DNA of 64,000 nucleotides. Source: Coriobacteriaceae bacterium. Its GTDB lineage: Bacteria; Actinomycetota; Coriobacteriia; Coriobacteriales; Coriobacteriaceae. The notes under the pieces are model-generated. The model saw nothing but the letters and a program-made list of their open reading frames with translations. It made no database searches and was not told where the DNA came from. The translations under genes and the position numbers were made by a program. Each line of letters starts with the position of its first letter. Position 1 is the stretch's first letter. The stretch covers positions 1,426,001-1,490,000 of the forward strand of contig CP107217.1 of NCBI GenBank assembly GCA_025757745.1, read 5' to 3'. This document shows positions 43,545 through 52,903 of the stretch, piece after piece.

Positions 43545-45398
43545 TTACATCTGCTCGGGAGCAGAAACGCCAACGAGGGTAAGCACCAGGGCGAGCGTCA
43601 CGCGGACGGCGTCGCAAGCGGCCAGACGGGCGCGCGAGAGCTCGGGGTCGACGGGACGGCCCTCGCTCGGCAGAACCTGGCAGGCAGCGTAGAAGCTGTG
43701 GAAGTCGCCGGCGAGCTCCTCGGCAAAGTGCGTCAGGCGGAACGGGGCGCGATCGCGAGCGCAGCTACCGATGAGGTCGGTGAGCTCGTTGAGCTTACGC
43801 GAAAGGGCAAGCTCGGTCGGGTCGGTCAGCAGCGAGTAATCGACGTTCTCGCCGATGGCCTTCTCGGCGACGGCCTTCATGCCCATCTCAGCGGCCTGCT
43901 CGGCGGTAACGTCTGCGGCACGACGCAGGATGGAGCACACGCGGGCGTGAGCGTACTGCACGTAGTACACCGGGTTGGAGTTGTCGCGCTTCTTGACGGC
44001 CTCGATATCGAAGTCGACCATCTGGTTGGAGCTCTTGGAGATGAGCGTGTAGCGAGCGGCGTCGGAGCCGACCTCGTCGACGAGCTCCTGCAGGGTCACC
44101 ATGGTGCCCTTGCGCTTGGACATACGGACGGGCTTGCCGTTGCGTAGCAGGTTGACGAGCTGGCCCAGCAGAACCTCGAACTTGCCGGGGTAACCGAGAG
44201 CATCGCAGACGCAGCGGACGCGCTCGATGTAGCCGTGGTGGTCGGCGCCCCAGATATCGATGACGTGGTCGACGCGCTGGAACTTATCCCAGTGATAGGC
44301 AACATCGGAGGCGAAGTAGGTGTACTCGCCATCGGACTTGATCAGGACGCGGTCCTTGTCATCGCCCAGGTCGGTGGAGCGGAACCACAGGGCACCGTCC
44401 TTGGTGTAGAGATAGCCCATCTTGTCGAGCTTCTCAAAAGCGCGGTCGACGGCGGAGGTGCCGGCGGTCTCGCCCTCGGTGTCCTTCACGTACAGAGAGC
44501 GCTCGGAGAACCAACGATCAAAGTCGCAGTTAACGGCGTGGCAAAGGTCGCGCATGTTGTCGACCATCTTTACGTAGCCGCGCTCACGGAAGCTCTCCAT
44601 GCGCTCCTGCGGATCGGCGTTGACCCACTTATCGCCGTCGGTGCGCCAGAACTCGGCAGCCTCGTCGATGATGTAGTCGCCGCCGTAGGAGTCCTTGCCC
44701 AGAGTCTCGGCAAAGTTGTCCTGATACGGATGGGTCTCGGGATGCTCGTCGCTCTCGTCGGCAACAAAGGCATCGCGGTCGGCGATCAGAAGCTTGTGAG
44801 CCTCGTCGATATCCACGCCCTGCTTGGCGATGATGTCGGCAAGCTGCATATAGCGCGTACTGATGGAGTTACCGAAGGTGTTCATCTGAGAGCCGTGGTC
44901 GTTGATGTAGAACTCACGCTGGATGTCGTAACCGGCGTGGTCCATCACACGACAAAGGGAGTCGCCCAGAGCGGCCCAGCGACCATGACCGATGTGCATG
45001 GGGCCGACGGGGTTAGCGGAGACGAACTCGACCTGGGTCTTCAGGCCGCCACCGACGTTGGACTTAGCGAAGTCCATACCCTTCTCGCGGACCTCGCCAA
45101 AGATGGCGTTCTTGACGGCGACGGAGAGGTAGAAGTTGATGAAGCCAGGACCGGCGATCTCGACCTTCTCGATTGCGGGGTCCTCGGGCATATGGGCGAC
45201 GACGGCCTCGGCGATCTTGCGCGGGGCGCAGTGAGCCAGCTTGGCGGACTTCAGGGCCATGGTGGAGGTCCACTCGCCATGAGAAGTATCAGCCGGTCGC
45301 TCGATAGCGCAATCGTCAAGTTCAAATGCGGAAAGGTCGCCGGCCTCCTGGGCCGCAGCAAGCGCAGCGCGTACCAGCTCTTCAATCTTCTCGGGCAT
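43545..45398 (-). CDS. argS: Arginyl-tRNA synthetase
   Basis: A 617-residue class I synthetase. It has the Arg-specific N-terminal domain, the GPGFINFYL segment, the HIGH motif in GPMHIGHGRWAALGDSL, WGADHHGYIERV, the KMSKS-like VRMSKRKGTMVTL and the DALR anticodon-binding domain at the end (YYVQYAHARVCSILR). AAGGAGGAT lies four bases before the ATG at 45398, which excludes the longer in-frame start at 45467. Single gene, divergent from the CarD-like gene. Confidence 0.97.
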   Translation of the reverse strand: MPEKIEELVRAALAAAQEAGDLSAFELDDCAIERPADTSHGEWTSTMALKSAKLAHCAPRKIAEAVVAHMPEDPAIEKVEIAGPGFINFYLSVAVKNAIFGEVREKGMDFAKSNVGGGLKTQVEFVSANPVGPMHIGHGRWAALGDSLCRVMDHAGYDIQREFYINDHGSQMNTFGNSISTRYMQLADIIAKQGVDIDEAHKLLIADRDAFVADESDEHPETHPYQDNFAETLGKDSYGGDYIIDEAAEFWRTDGDKWVNADPQERMESFRERGYVKMVDNMRDLCHAVNCDFDRWFSERSLYVKDTEGETAGTSAVDRAFEKLDKMGYLYTKDGALWFRSTDLGDDKDRVLIKSDGEYTYFASDVAYHWDKFQRVDHVIDIWGADHHGYIERVRCVCDALGYPGKFEVLLGQLVNLLRNGKPVRMSKRKGTMVTLQELVDEVGSDAARYTLISKSSNQMVDFDIEAVKKRDNSNPVYYVQYAHARVCSILRRAADVTAEQAAEMGMKAVAEKAIGENVDYSLLTDPTELALSRKLNELTDLIGSCARDRAPFRLTHFAEELAGDFHSFYAACQVLPSEGRPVDPELSRARLAACDAVRVTLALVLTLVGVSAPEQM

Positions 45399-45740
45399 AG
45401 ATCCTCCTTGTGTTAAAGCCCCCGAGCTCTTGATCACTCGTAGGGCAAAAGCCAGAGTTTGTAGCACTCTATCACAAGCGGTAACTACTGTCGCAGGGTA
45501 AAGCTAATAGATATTGCATATGCACAAAAATGACTACCGCTTGTATGGAGTCACTCAAAGATGCCGGTCTGCCTGCAGATTATGCAGGCGTTGAAAATGC
45601 ATAAAGGTGTGAATGAGCTGCGTCTGTTATCGAATACTCTTACCTATCGGAGTTGTGTGCTTTTCCTGCATAAAGTGATGGTTTGCGCACGTCAGCGTGG
45701 TATTCTTAACATACGTAAATTCGTATAAGTTGGAGGTAGC
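45399..45740. promoter_or_regulatory. Divergent promoter region of argS and the CarD-like gene
   Basis: 342 bases with no gene. It contains the palindrome TGCATATGCA (45515-45524) and a perfect hairpin GCCTGCA-GATTA-TGCAGGC (45571-45589), both candidate protein sites. TACGTAAATTCGTA lies just before the GGAGG of the CarD-like gene. I cannot place either promoter with confidence. Confidence 0.4.
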
Positions 45741-46226
45741 ATGTTCTCAATCGGTCAACACGTCATTCATCCGGGTCAGGGAGTCTGCACCGTCGTCGGC
45801 TTTAGGGACGACACACCGCAGCCCATGTTGTTGCTCGAGACCAAACAGGGACATGCGCAGACGATTCTCATGTACCCCGTGGCGCAGGCCGACCGTCTGC
45901 ATGCCGCTATCTCCCAGCAAGATGCAGAGCACCTGCTGAGCCACTACGATGAGCTGGAGTGCGACACCTTTACCGAGCGCAATAGCTCGCTCGAGGAGAC
46001 GCACTTTAAGCAGCAGCTCAAGCTGGGCGCGCCCGAGACGGTTCGCGTGGCAAAAACCATGATGCACCGTATTCGCCAGGCCGAGGAAGCAGATAAAAAG
46101 CCCAGCTCCTACTACATGCGCGTACTCAAGGAAGCCAAGCGCCGCTCCATCGAGGAGTTCGCCGTGGCCCTGGGCGTCACCGAAGAGGCCGCCGAAGCCC
46201 GCCTAGCCCAAGCCGCCCTCAACTAA
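45741..46226 (+). CDS. CarD/CdnL-type RNA polymerase-binding regulator
   Basis: A 161-residue protein. The N-terminal 60 residues form the Tudor-like RNA polymerase-interacting domain: MFSIGQHVIHPGQGVCTVVGF, then a strand with METK-like LLLETKQG and the YPVAQADRL end. The rest is helical with a KAKR-rich basic helix as in CdnL/CarD, which stabilise open promoter complexes at rRNA and stress genes. GGAGG precedes the ATG. REP element A1 lies 12 bases after the stop and probably ends the transcript. Confidence 0.85.
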   Translation: MFSIGQHVIHPGQGVCTVVGFRDDTPQPMLLLETKQGHAQTILMYPVAQADRLHAAISQQDAEHLLSHYDELECDTFTERNSSLEETHFKQQLKLGAPETVRVAKTMMHRIRQAEEADKKPSSYYMRVLKEAKRRSIEEFAVALGVTEEAAEARLAQAALN

Positions 46227-46238
46227 CCTGCCCACGCC

Positions 46239-46281
46239 AAAACCACCACAAAGGGGACAGGCACCTTTGTGGTGGTTTTTT
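46239..46281. repeat. Repeat family A, copy 1 (hairpin, likely terminator)
   Basis: AAAACCACCACAAAG...CTTTGTGGTGGTTTT is a perfect palindrome around GGGACAGGCAC. The arms end in an A run on one side and a T run on the other, so it can terminate from both directions. It sits 12 bases after the CarD-like stop. Confidence 0.92.
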
Positions 46282-46342
46282 CGTTCTAGTCGTTCTAGTA
46301 GTATTCATTCTTAGCGATACCTACGAACACAAGGAGTCTTTT

Positions 46343-46942
46343 ATGGCAGAGCTGCTTTCCGCCGGAATCACCCGCGACCGTGCGTTCGAATTGCTCAACG
46401 AGCACAACAAAGACCCGTTCCACATCACCCACGGCGAAACGGTCGAGGGCACCATGCGCTACTTTGCGCGCGAGTTCGACCCCGAGAACGAGGAGTTTTG
46501 GGGCATCGTCGGCCTGCTACACGACCTGGATTGGGAGGAACATGAGGACGACCCCATGAACCACACCATCTATGCGGCCGAGATCCTCGAGGGCGAGGGC
46601 GCCTCTCCCGAACTCATTCGCGCTATTCAGACGCACACGTCCGATTTCAATACCTCACTGCCCAAGCCCGAGCTGCAGATGGAAAAGATCTTGTTTGCCT
46701 GCGACGAGCTCACCGGCCTGATCGGTGCTGCCGTGATCATGCGTCCGAGCAAGAGCGTCATGGACTTTACGACTAAGTCGCTCAAGAAAAAGTTCAAGGA
46801 CAAGCGCTTTGCCGCCGGCTGCTCGCGCGACGTGATTTCGCAGGGCGCTGAGATGCTGGGTTGGGAGCTCCCCGAGCTCTTCGACCGTACCATCGCGGCC
46901 ATGCAGTCCTTCGCGCCCGATCGCGATACCTCCCAGGCCTAA
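46343..46942 (+). CDS. HD-domain phosphohydrolase family protein
   Basis: A 199-residue HD superfamily protein. The first histidine is in the THGETVEGTMRYFA helix near residue 30, the HD pair is in VGLLHDLDWEEHEDD near residue 60, and a TIYAAEIL helix and an IQTHTSDF segment provide later metal ligands. Such small HD proteins hydrolyse nucleotides or other phosphate compounds; the substrate is unknown. AAGGAG precedes the ATG. Repeat A2 lies 17 bases after its stop. Confidence 0.84.
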   Translation: MAELLSAGITRDRAFELLNEHNKDPFHITHGETVEGTMRYFAREFDPENEEFWGIVGLLHDLDWEEHEDDPMNHTIYAAEILEGEGASPELIRAIQTHTSDFNTSLPKPELQMEKILFACDELTGLIGAAVIMRPSKSVMDFTTKSLKKKFKDKRFAAGCSRDVISQGAEMLGWELPELFDRTIAAMQSFAPDRDTSQA

Positions 46943-46959
46943 CCGCCCACGCCACCTAT

Positions 46960-46999
46960 AACCACCACAAAGGGGACAGGCACCTTTGTGGTGGTTTTT
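46960..46999. repeat. Repeat family A, copy 2 (between convergent genes)
   Basis: Same palindrome as A1. It lies between the convergent ends of the HD gene and proA, 17 and 14 bases from their stops, and is well placed to end both transcripts. Confidence 0.92.
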
Positions 47000-47013
47000 C
47001 GTTTACGAGAGGT

Positions 47014-48300
47014 CTAGGGGCGGACCTGACCGGTGCCGCGGAGCTTGTATTTATAGGTGGTGAGGGCCTCGGCGGCAAAGGGGCCGCGGGCATGGAGTTT
47101 TTGGGTCGAGATGCCAATCTCGGCGCCCAGGCCAAACTCGCCGCCGTCGGTAAAGCGCGTGCTGGCGTTGGCATACACGGCCGAGGCATCGATCTCATCC
47201 AGGAAGCGCTCGCAAGCGTCCACGTCCTCGGCAACGATGGCCTCGGAATGCATGGTGCCATAGCGGTTGATGTGCGCGATGGCCTCGTCCTCGTTCGCCA
47301 CGACCTTCACGCTCATCTCGAGCGCCAGATACTCGCGGCCCCAGTCCTCCTCAGTCGCGGCAACATAGTCGTCGCCCTCGGCAAGACCGGCATCGGCGCA
47401 TACGGCGCACGTGGCCTCGTCACCGTGAATCAGCACACCGTGGTCGTGCAGCACGGCCACGGCCGCCGGCAAAAACGAATCTGCCACGGCGCGGTCGAGC
47501 AGCAGCGACTCGGCGGCATTACACACACCCACGCGCTGGGTCTTGGCATTGACGATAATGTTGAGCGCCTTGTCAAAGTCGGCGGATTCATGCACGTAGA
47601 TGTGGCAGTTACCCGTGCCCGTCTCGATAACCGGAACGAGCGACTCGCGCACGCAGCGCTGGATCAGGCCCGCACCGCCACGCGGAATGAGCACATCGAC
47701 GATGCCACGAAGCTTCATGAGCTCGCCGGTTGCCTCGCGGTCGGTAGACTCGATCATCGAGACGGCTTCGCGCGGGAAACCCTGGGCCTCAAGCGCATCG
47801 GCCAGCAGCTCGGCAATCATGGCGCACGAGTGATACGCCAGCGAACCGCCGCGCAGAATGCAGGCGTTGCCGGTGCGGATGCAGATGCCCGCGGCGTCGG
47901 CCGTCACGTTGGGGCGCGCCTCGTAAACCATGGCAACCAGACCCAGCGGCACGCTCACGCGGGTCAGGTCCACGCCGCTTGCAAGCACGCGGTGGTCGAG
48001 CACGCGACCGACGGGATCGGGCAACTCGGCGAGCTTCTCCAAACCGGCGGCCATTCCCTCGACGCGCTCGGGCGTTAACAGCAGGCGGTCGAGAAGCCCC
48101 GCCGAGATGCCCGCATCGCGCGCGGCGGCCATATCGAGCTCGTTGGCGGCAATGATGGAATCGGCGCCATCGCGAAGCGCCGCGGCCATGGCGCGCACGG
48201 CCTCCTGGCGTTGGACGTCACTCGCCGTGGCAAGCGCGCCCGAAGCGGCCTTGGCCTCGACGGCAAGATCGTGGACATACGTGGCTATATCGACCGACAT
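47014..48300 (-). CDS. proA: Gamma-glutamyl phosphate reductase
   Basis: A 428-residue NADPH-dependent enzyme, the second step of proline synthesis, reducing gamma-glutamyl phosphate to the semialdehyde. It has the aldehyde-dehydrogenase fold with VPLGLVAMVYEARPNVTADAAG near residue 120, the catalytic cysteine in RVGVCNAAESLLL, and EFGLGAEIGISTQKLHARGP at the end. GAAAGGG lies before the ATG. proB is close (50120) but is separated by a plus-strand hydrolase gene, an unusual split of the usual proBA pair. Confidence 0.96.
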   Translation of the reverse strand: MSVDIATYVHDLAVEAKAASGALATASDVQRQEAVRAMAAALRDGADSIIAANELDMAAARDAGISAGLLDRLLLTPERVEGMAAGLEKLAELPDPVGRVLDHRVLASGVDLTRVSVPLGLVAMVYEARPNVTADAAGICIRTGNACILRGGSLAYHSCAMIAELLADALEAQGFPREAVSMIESTDREATGELMKLRGIVDVLIPRGGAGLIQRCVRESLVPVIETGTGNCHIYVHESADFDKALNIIVNAKTQRVGVCNAAESLLLDRAVADSFLPAAVAVLHDHGVLIHGDEATCAVCADAGLAEGDDYVAATEEDWGREYLALEMSVKVVANEDEAIAHINRYGTMHSEAIVAEDVDACERFLDEIDASAVYANASTRFTDGGEFGLGAEIGISTQKLHARGPFAAEALTTYKYKLRGTGQVRP

Positions 48301-48413
48301 GGACGGCCCTTTCTCTTAGATGTTTGCCAACCATGGTAGCCGATTTGCACGCATCCTCGCCGACGGCGGTAGAATTGGTCAACCCGAAACACCGCAACGA
48401 ATGGAAGCATCAC

Positions 48414-49832
48414 ATGGCGCTCATCACTTCGTACCACGTCCCCGGCCTCTACGTCGAGGACCACAGCATCGACGTCCCCCTCGACTGGCGCGGCCTGGAG
48501 CCCATGCTTTTGGCCGTCGGCAGCTCCATGCGCCGCGGCGCAATGCCGGCGCCCATCGCCGGTGCACCCGAAAGCATCAAGCTCTTCTACCGCGTGGTTT
48601 GCGCGCCCGACCGCATTAACGACGACTTGCCGCTCCTCCTCTTTTTGCAGGGCGGCCCCGGCGGCGAGAGCCCGCGTCCGCTGTCGCCCACAAGCGATGG
48701 CTGGATCGAGGAGGCCGTCAAGCACTTCCGCGTCGTCCTGCCCGACCAGCGCGGTACCGGACGCAGCAGCTGTGTAGACGGGCGCACGATTGCCGCCTTG
48801 GGCGATCGTGCCGAGGCAGCAGGAGCCGATGCGGCCCGCTCACAGGCGGACTTTCTCAAACGCCACCTCGCCAGCTCCATCGTGCGCGATTTTGAGTACC
48901 TGCGCCTGGTGGGTTTTGGCGGCAAGCCCTGGGTCACACTCGGGCAGAGCTACGGCGGCTTTTTGACGTTGAGCTATCTATCGCTTTTCCCCGAGGGCGT
49001 AACGGCAAGCTTTACCTGCGGCGGCATTCCGCACGTGCCGGCGAGCGCCAGCGAGGTCTACGCGCACACCTTCCCGCGCATGGCGGCCAAGACCCAGCAG
49101 TATTACAACCGCTACCCCGCCGACGTCGAACGCGTGGCGGCCCTGGCAGATGCCCTCGAGGAGCAAAAGCCCGCACTGCCCGACAGCTCGCCGATGACGG
49201 TAGAGCGCCTGCAGCTCATGGGCAGCGACTTTGGCATGAAGCCGAGCTTTGAGCGCATGCACTGGATTATCGACCACGCGTTTGTTGATGGCGACGGTAC
49301 GCTGAGCTGCGGTTCCTCGGTATCCGACAGCTTTTTGATGCGCGCCTTCGAGCGCACCAACACGCGTACAAACCCGCTGTACTGGACGCTGCAGGAGTTC
49401 ATCTACGCCGATGGCGACACCATGCCCATCCGCTGGGCCGCGGCAGAAGAGAAGGCCCATCGCGCCGAGTTCGACACGCTCGCGCGCCCGCTCATGTTTA
49501 CCGGCGAGGCCATGTTCCCGTGGATGTTTGAGCAGATGCCCGAGCTCAAGCCCTTCAAGCCCGGCATGGATCTGCTGATGGAGGACACCAGCTGGGACAA
49601 GATCTACGACCCGCAGCGCCTGGCCTGCAACGAAGTACCACTCCAGGCTGCGGTGTACTTCGACGACATGTACGTGGATTCGGGCCTGCAGCTCGATACG
49701 CTCAGCCGCATTGGCAACTCGCATGCCTGGGTGACCAACGAGTTTGAGCACGATGGCCTGCACGGCAGCGCGGTGTTCAAGCACCTCTTCGACGAAGCCC
49801 TCAACCGCGGAGACCTGCGCCGAATCTTCTAG
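48414..49832 (+). CDS. Alpha/beta hydrolase, prolyl aminopeptidase-like
   Basis: About 472 residues. The fold shows the oxyanion region LQGGPGGESPRP, then DQRGTGRSS, the nucleophile elbow GQSYGGFLTLSYL with the serine, a helical cap and DAALNR-like regions; the acid is likely near the AVYFDDMYVD segment and the histidine in NSHAWVTNEFEHDG. The GGPGG and GQSYGG pair is the mark of S33 prolyl iminopeptidases. Lying between proA and proB, it may feed or recycle proline. I choose the ATG at 48414; an ATG at 48324 is possible. Start uncertain. Confidence 0.83.
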   Translation: MALITSYHVPGLYVEDHSIDVPLDWRGLEPMLLAVGSSMRRGAMPAPIAGAPESIKLFYRVVCAPDRINDDLPLLLFLQGGPGGESPRPLSPTSDGWIEEAVKHFRVVLPDQRGTGRSSCVDGRTIAALGDRAEAAGADAARSQADFLKRHLASSIVRDFEYLRLVGFGGKPWVTLGQSYGGFLTLSYLSLFPEGVTASFTCGGIPHVPASASEVYAHTFPRMAAKTQQYYNRYPADVERVAALADALEEQKPALPDSSPMTVERLQLMGSDFGMKPSFERMHWIIDHAFVDGDGTLSCGSSVSDSFLMRAFERTNTRTNPLYWTLQEFIYADGDTMPIRWAAAEEKAHRAEFDTLARPLMFTGEAMFPWMFEQMPELKPFKPGMDLLMEDTSWDKIYDPQRLACNEVPLQAAVYFDDMYVDSGLQLDTLSRIGNSHAWVTNEFEHDGLHGSAVFKHLFDEALNRGDLRRIF

Positions 49833-49834
49833 CA

Positions 49835-49885
49835 AAGGAGTGTCCCCAACTGCCGGCACAAAAGGAACGTCCCCAGGTGCCGGAC
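49835..49885. repeat. Repeat family E, copy 1
   Basis: AAGGAGTGTCCCC, TGCCGGCAC, GGAACGTCCCC and GTGCCGGAC in this order, two bases after the hydrolase stop. The copy at 62819 has the same order. Confidence 0.75.
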
Positions 49886-49929
49886 AAGTACCGGCAATGA
49901 CGATGCCGCAGGAAGAGGACGGAAAGCGA

Positions 49930-50128
49930 AAACGCCCCTAAGCGAGCAAGGTGACGTGAAAGAGGAGAGCATTGACCTTTTGGTCATGCCCGACGATTGA
50001 ACGTCAGATTGCCGCTTAGGGGCGTTTGCAGCGTCAATTGGTTAGGCGAAGACCTGATGGTCATGCCTCACCTTTTGAATGACAAATTGTCGCTCTGGGC
50101 GGCGCGCAGCGTCGACCCGTTAGGCGAA
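49930..50128. repeat. Long-loop hairpin and imperfect ~80-bp tandem duplication next to proB
   Basis: A perfect 15-base inverted repeat (49930-49944, 50013-50027) encloses 68 bases. Overlapping it, a segment ending GTTAGGCGAAGAC (50040-50052) is repeated imperfectly with its end at 50115-50127, where it forms the last codons and stop of proB. Shared parts are GGTCATGCC, GCAGCGTC and GTTAGGCGAAGAC. Confidence 0.65.
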
Positions 50129-51247
50129 GACGATTAAATTATCTCGATGAATCGCGGGCTTCTCGGCCAGGTCTGCCAGCAGGCGGTTGCCGGCAATCTG
50201 GTCCTGGCGGCGTCCGGCTGCAAGCTCCAGCACGTCCGAATCGGCCTCGGCAATACCACGCGCGACAACCATACCGCTCGGGTCGCACACATCGAGCACA
50301 TCGCCCTCGGCAAACGTGCCATCGACCTCGCGAATACCCACCGCGAGCAAGGACGAGCCACGGCTGACCAGCGCCTTCGCGGCGCCGTCATCGACCGTCA
50401 CCGAGCCATGCGCCTTGTCGCCCAGCGCGATCCACAGCTTGCGGGGCGCAATGTCCAGACGCTCCGCCGGCGGATCGAACAGCGTGCCCACACTCTCGCC
50501 GCGAGCGAGGCGCACGAGCGCATCGGGCTCCTCGCCCGAGCATATCACGCTCTGAATGCCCGCCGTCATCAGAATGCGGCTCGCGCGGATCTTGGTAATC
50601 ATGCCGCCCGTGCCCACCGATGTGGAAGAATCGCCCGCCGAGGCGATGATCTTGGCATCGATCTTATGCACGACCGGGACAAACTCGGCCGTGGGGTCCT
50701 CATGCGGATTGGCGGTATAGAGGCCATCGATGTCCGAGAGCGTCACGCACAGATCGGCAGAAACCAGGCAGCTCACAAGCGCCGCCAGCGTGTCGTTGTC
50801 GCCAAACTTGATCTCATCGACGGTAACGGTATCGTTCTCGTTGACGACCGGCACCACGTCAAGCTCCACAAGGCGCAGCAGGGCGTCGCGCGCATGCAGG
50901 TAGGATGTGCGGCGGGCCGTGTCGTGGCGTGTGAGCAGCACGAGCGAGGTGAGCAGGTCGCGCGCATGAAACTCCTCGTCGTAGGCCGACGAGATGATAC
51001 ACTGACCGGCCGAGGCGCAGGCCTGCAGGCTCGGCAGGTCGCCGACCGGCTTGCGGTCGAAGCCCAGCACGGGATAGCCACAGGCGATAGCGCCCGAGCT
51101 CACCACGACCAGACGCCAGCCGAGCTTGCGCAGGGCTGCGGCCTGGTCGGCAAGCCCGCCGATAAAGGCGCGGTTGACCTTGCCGTCGGCACCCACCACC
51201 GTGGACGAACCGATCTTTACCACCATCGTTTTATAATAAGTCGTCAT
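50120..51247 (-). CDS. proB: Glutamate 5-kinase
   Basis: A 375-residue enzyme, the first step of proline synthesis. It has MVVKIGSSTVVG at the N-terminus, VVSSGAIACG, the VPVVNENDTVTVDEIKFGDNDTLAA substrate loop, LSDIDGLYTANP and GTGGMITKIRAS of the amino-acid kinase fold, and a C-terminal PUA domain from about 275. The ATG at 51247 has no good ribosome site; an in-frame ATG seven codons on is also possible. It follows pncB on the same strand after 68 bases that contain repeat B2. Confidence 0.95.
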   Translation of the reverse strand: MTTYYKTMVVKIGSSTVVGADGKVNRAFIGGLADQAAALRKLGWRLVVVSSGAIACGYPVLGFDRKPVGDLPSLQACASAGQCIISSAYDEEFHARDLLTSLVLLTRHDTARRTSYLHARDALLRLVELDVVPVVNENDTVTVDEIKFGDNDTLAALVSCLVSADLCVTLSDIDGLYTANPHEDPTAEFVPVVHKIDAKIIASAGDSSTSVGTGGMITKIRASRILMTAGIQSVICSGEEPDALVRLARGESVGTLFDPPAERLDIAPRKLWIALGDKAHGSVTVDDGAAKALVSRGSSLLAVGIREVDGTFAEGDVLDVCDPSGMVVARGIAEADSDVLELAAGRRQDQIAGNRLLADLAEKPAIHRDNLIVFA

Positions 51248-51283
51248 ACGTCAAACCAATCGAATGTTGAGCAGGCGGGCGAG

Positions 51284-51322
51284 AAAATGATCCGTTTTCC
51301 TCCGTCCCCTTCGGATCATTTT
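51284..51322. repeat. Repeat family B, copy 2, containing the pncB stop codon
   Basis: A perfect inverted repeat AAAATGATCCG / CGGATCATTTT around GTTTTCC-like and GTCCCC sequence. Its right arm encodes the last Lys codon and the TGA stop of pncB on the minus strand. Confidence 0.92.
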
Positions 51323-52821
51323 GCCCAGGGGAAGGCCGAAGCCGCGGCCATGTTCTTGCGCACGAGCTCGTCGCGCACCTGTGCCAGGCCCTGCTCCATG
51401 CCCACCACATAAGTCTGCGGGTACAGGAAGCGCTTGTAGACCGGATCCAGATGGTCCAGTGCCCAGGTGCAACGCTCGCGTGCGTCCTCAATGCTCTCGC
51501 GCGGGGCAACGGCACTGCCATCGCGCACGATCGGCGCCAGCAGCTCGCGATACTCAAGCTCGGAAACGTCGGTCACCAGGGCGGCATCGTTCACGGCCAC
51601 GAGGGTATTGCCACGCGCGGCGCCCTCCCCCGCCAGATGATCCTCGTCATAGATCATGTCGCAGATCGGGCCGCCAAAGCCGTCGTAATAGCGGCGCACG
51701 CGCTGCACGCCCGGGATCGTGCGCTTGTAGGGCTGCTCGGAGAGCTTGACCACCGGCGTCCACGGGTCAGTCTCGCTCGCACGGCGGGCGGAAAGCTTGT
51801 ACACGCCGCCCAGCGCCGGCTGGTCATAGCAGGTCGCGAGCTTGGTGCCCACGCCAAAGCTATCGATAGGCGCACCCTGGTCGAGCAGTGACTGAATCGT
51901 GTACTCGTCAAGATCGTTGGAAACCGAGATCCCCACATAGGGCAGGCCCTCGGCATCAAAACGGCCGCGCACATACTTGGAGAGCTTGGCGAGGTCGCCC
52001 GAGTCAATGCGAATAGCCGACAGGCGCTCGCCCACCGCCTCCATCTCCTTGGCAACCGTAATGGCATGCTCGCAGCCCTCACGCACATCGTAGGTGTCGA
52101 TGAGCAGCGTACAGTTCTTGGGGCTCGACTTGGCAAAGGCGCGGAAGGCCTCGAGCTCGGAATCGAAGCTCATCACCCAGCTGTGCGCATGCGTGCCAAA
52201 GACGGGAATACCGTAGCGGCGACCGGCGAGCACATTGGACGTAGAGGAACAGCCGGCCACATAGCTCGCGCGCGCGACGGCCAGGCCGCCATCGGGACCC
52301 TGGGCGCGGCGCAGACCAAACTCGGCCACGGGACGACCGTCCGCCGCCAACACCACGCGCGCCGTCTTGGTGGCGACAAGTGTCTGGAAGCCGACGATGT
52401 TGAGCAGCGCTGTCTCGAGCAGCTGGCACTCCAGCGCGGGGCCGGTGACGCGCACCATGGGCTCGCGCGGAAAGACGAGCTCGCCCTCAGGGACGGCATC
52501 GATATTTACATGCGCACGAAAAACGCGCAGGTAGTCGAGAAATCCAGGCTTGAACATCGCGCCGCCGGCCGGGGCCTGGAGCGAGGCGAGGTAGTCGATA
52601 TCCTCGGGCGTAAAGCGCAGGTTCTCGACCAGCTCAGGCAGCTCGGCGGTGCCGCACATGACGGCGTAGGCGCTACCAAAGGGATGGTCGCGGTAAAACG
52701 CGGTAAAACAACCCTGCTCATTGGCCTTGCCGCTCTCCCACAGGCCCTGGGCCATAGTGAGCTCGTACAGATCGGTGAGCATTGCGATGTCGGTGGGATG
52801 CGAGATGTCGGTCAAAGCCAT
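51316..52821 (-). CDS. pncB: Nicotinate phosphoribosyltransferase
   Basis: A 501-residue enzyme of NAD salvage, joining nicotinate and PRPP in the cytoplasm. It has MLTDLYELTMAQGLW near the N-terminus, AEFGLRRAQGPDGGLAVARASYVAGCSSTSNVLAG, GTHAHSWVMSF with the conserved histidine, IRIDSGDLAKLS and SFGVGTKLATCYDQPALGGVYKL. The ATG at 52821 has AAAGGTC nine bases upstream. The TGA lies inside repeat B2. It is in the same direction as proB. Confidence 0.95.
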   Translation of the reverse strand: MALTDISHPTDIAMLTDLYELTMAQGLWESGKANEQGCFTAFYRDHPFGSAYAVMCGTAELPELVENLRFTPEDIDYLASLQAPAGGAMFKPGFLDYLRVFRAHVNIDAVPEGELVFPREPMVRVTGPALECQLLETALLNIVGFQTLVATKTARVVLAADGRPVAEFGLRRAQGPDGGLAVARASYVAGCSSTSNVLAGRRYGIPVFGTHAHSWVMSFDSELEAFRAFAKSSPKNCTLLIDTYDVREGCEHAITVAKEMEAVGERLSAIRIDSGDLAKLSKYVRGRFDAEGLPYVGISVSNDLDEYTIQSLLDQGAPIDSFGVGTKLATCYDQPALGGVYKLSARRASETDPWTPVVKLSEQPYKRTIPGVQRVRRYYDGFGGPICDMIYDEDHLAGEGAARGNTLVAVNDAALVTDVSELEYRELLAPIVRDGSAVAPRESIEDARERCTWALDHLDPVYKRFLYPQTYVVGMEQGLAQVRDELVRKNMAAASAFPWAK

Positions 52822-52903
52822 GGGGCGACCTTTCGGATGCGTTGTGCAGAAGTTGAGGGTTGGACGAGGCGGACGTGCGGGCATGGAGCCCGGCACGAAC
52901 AGG

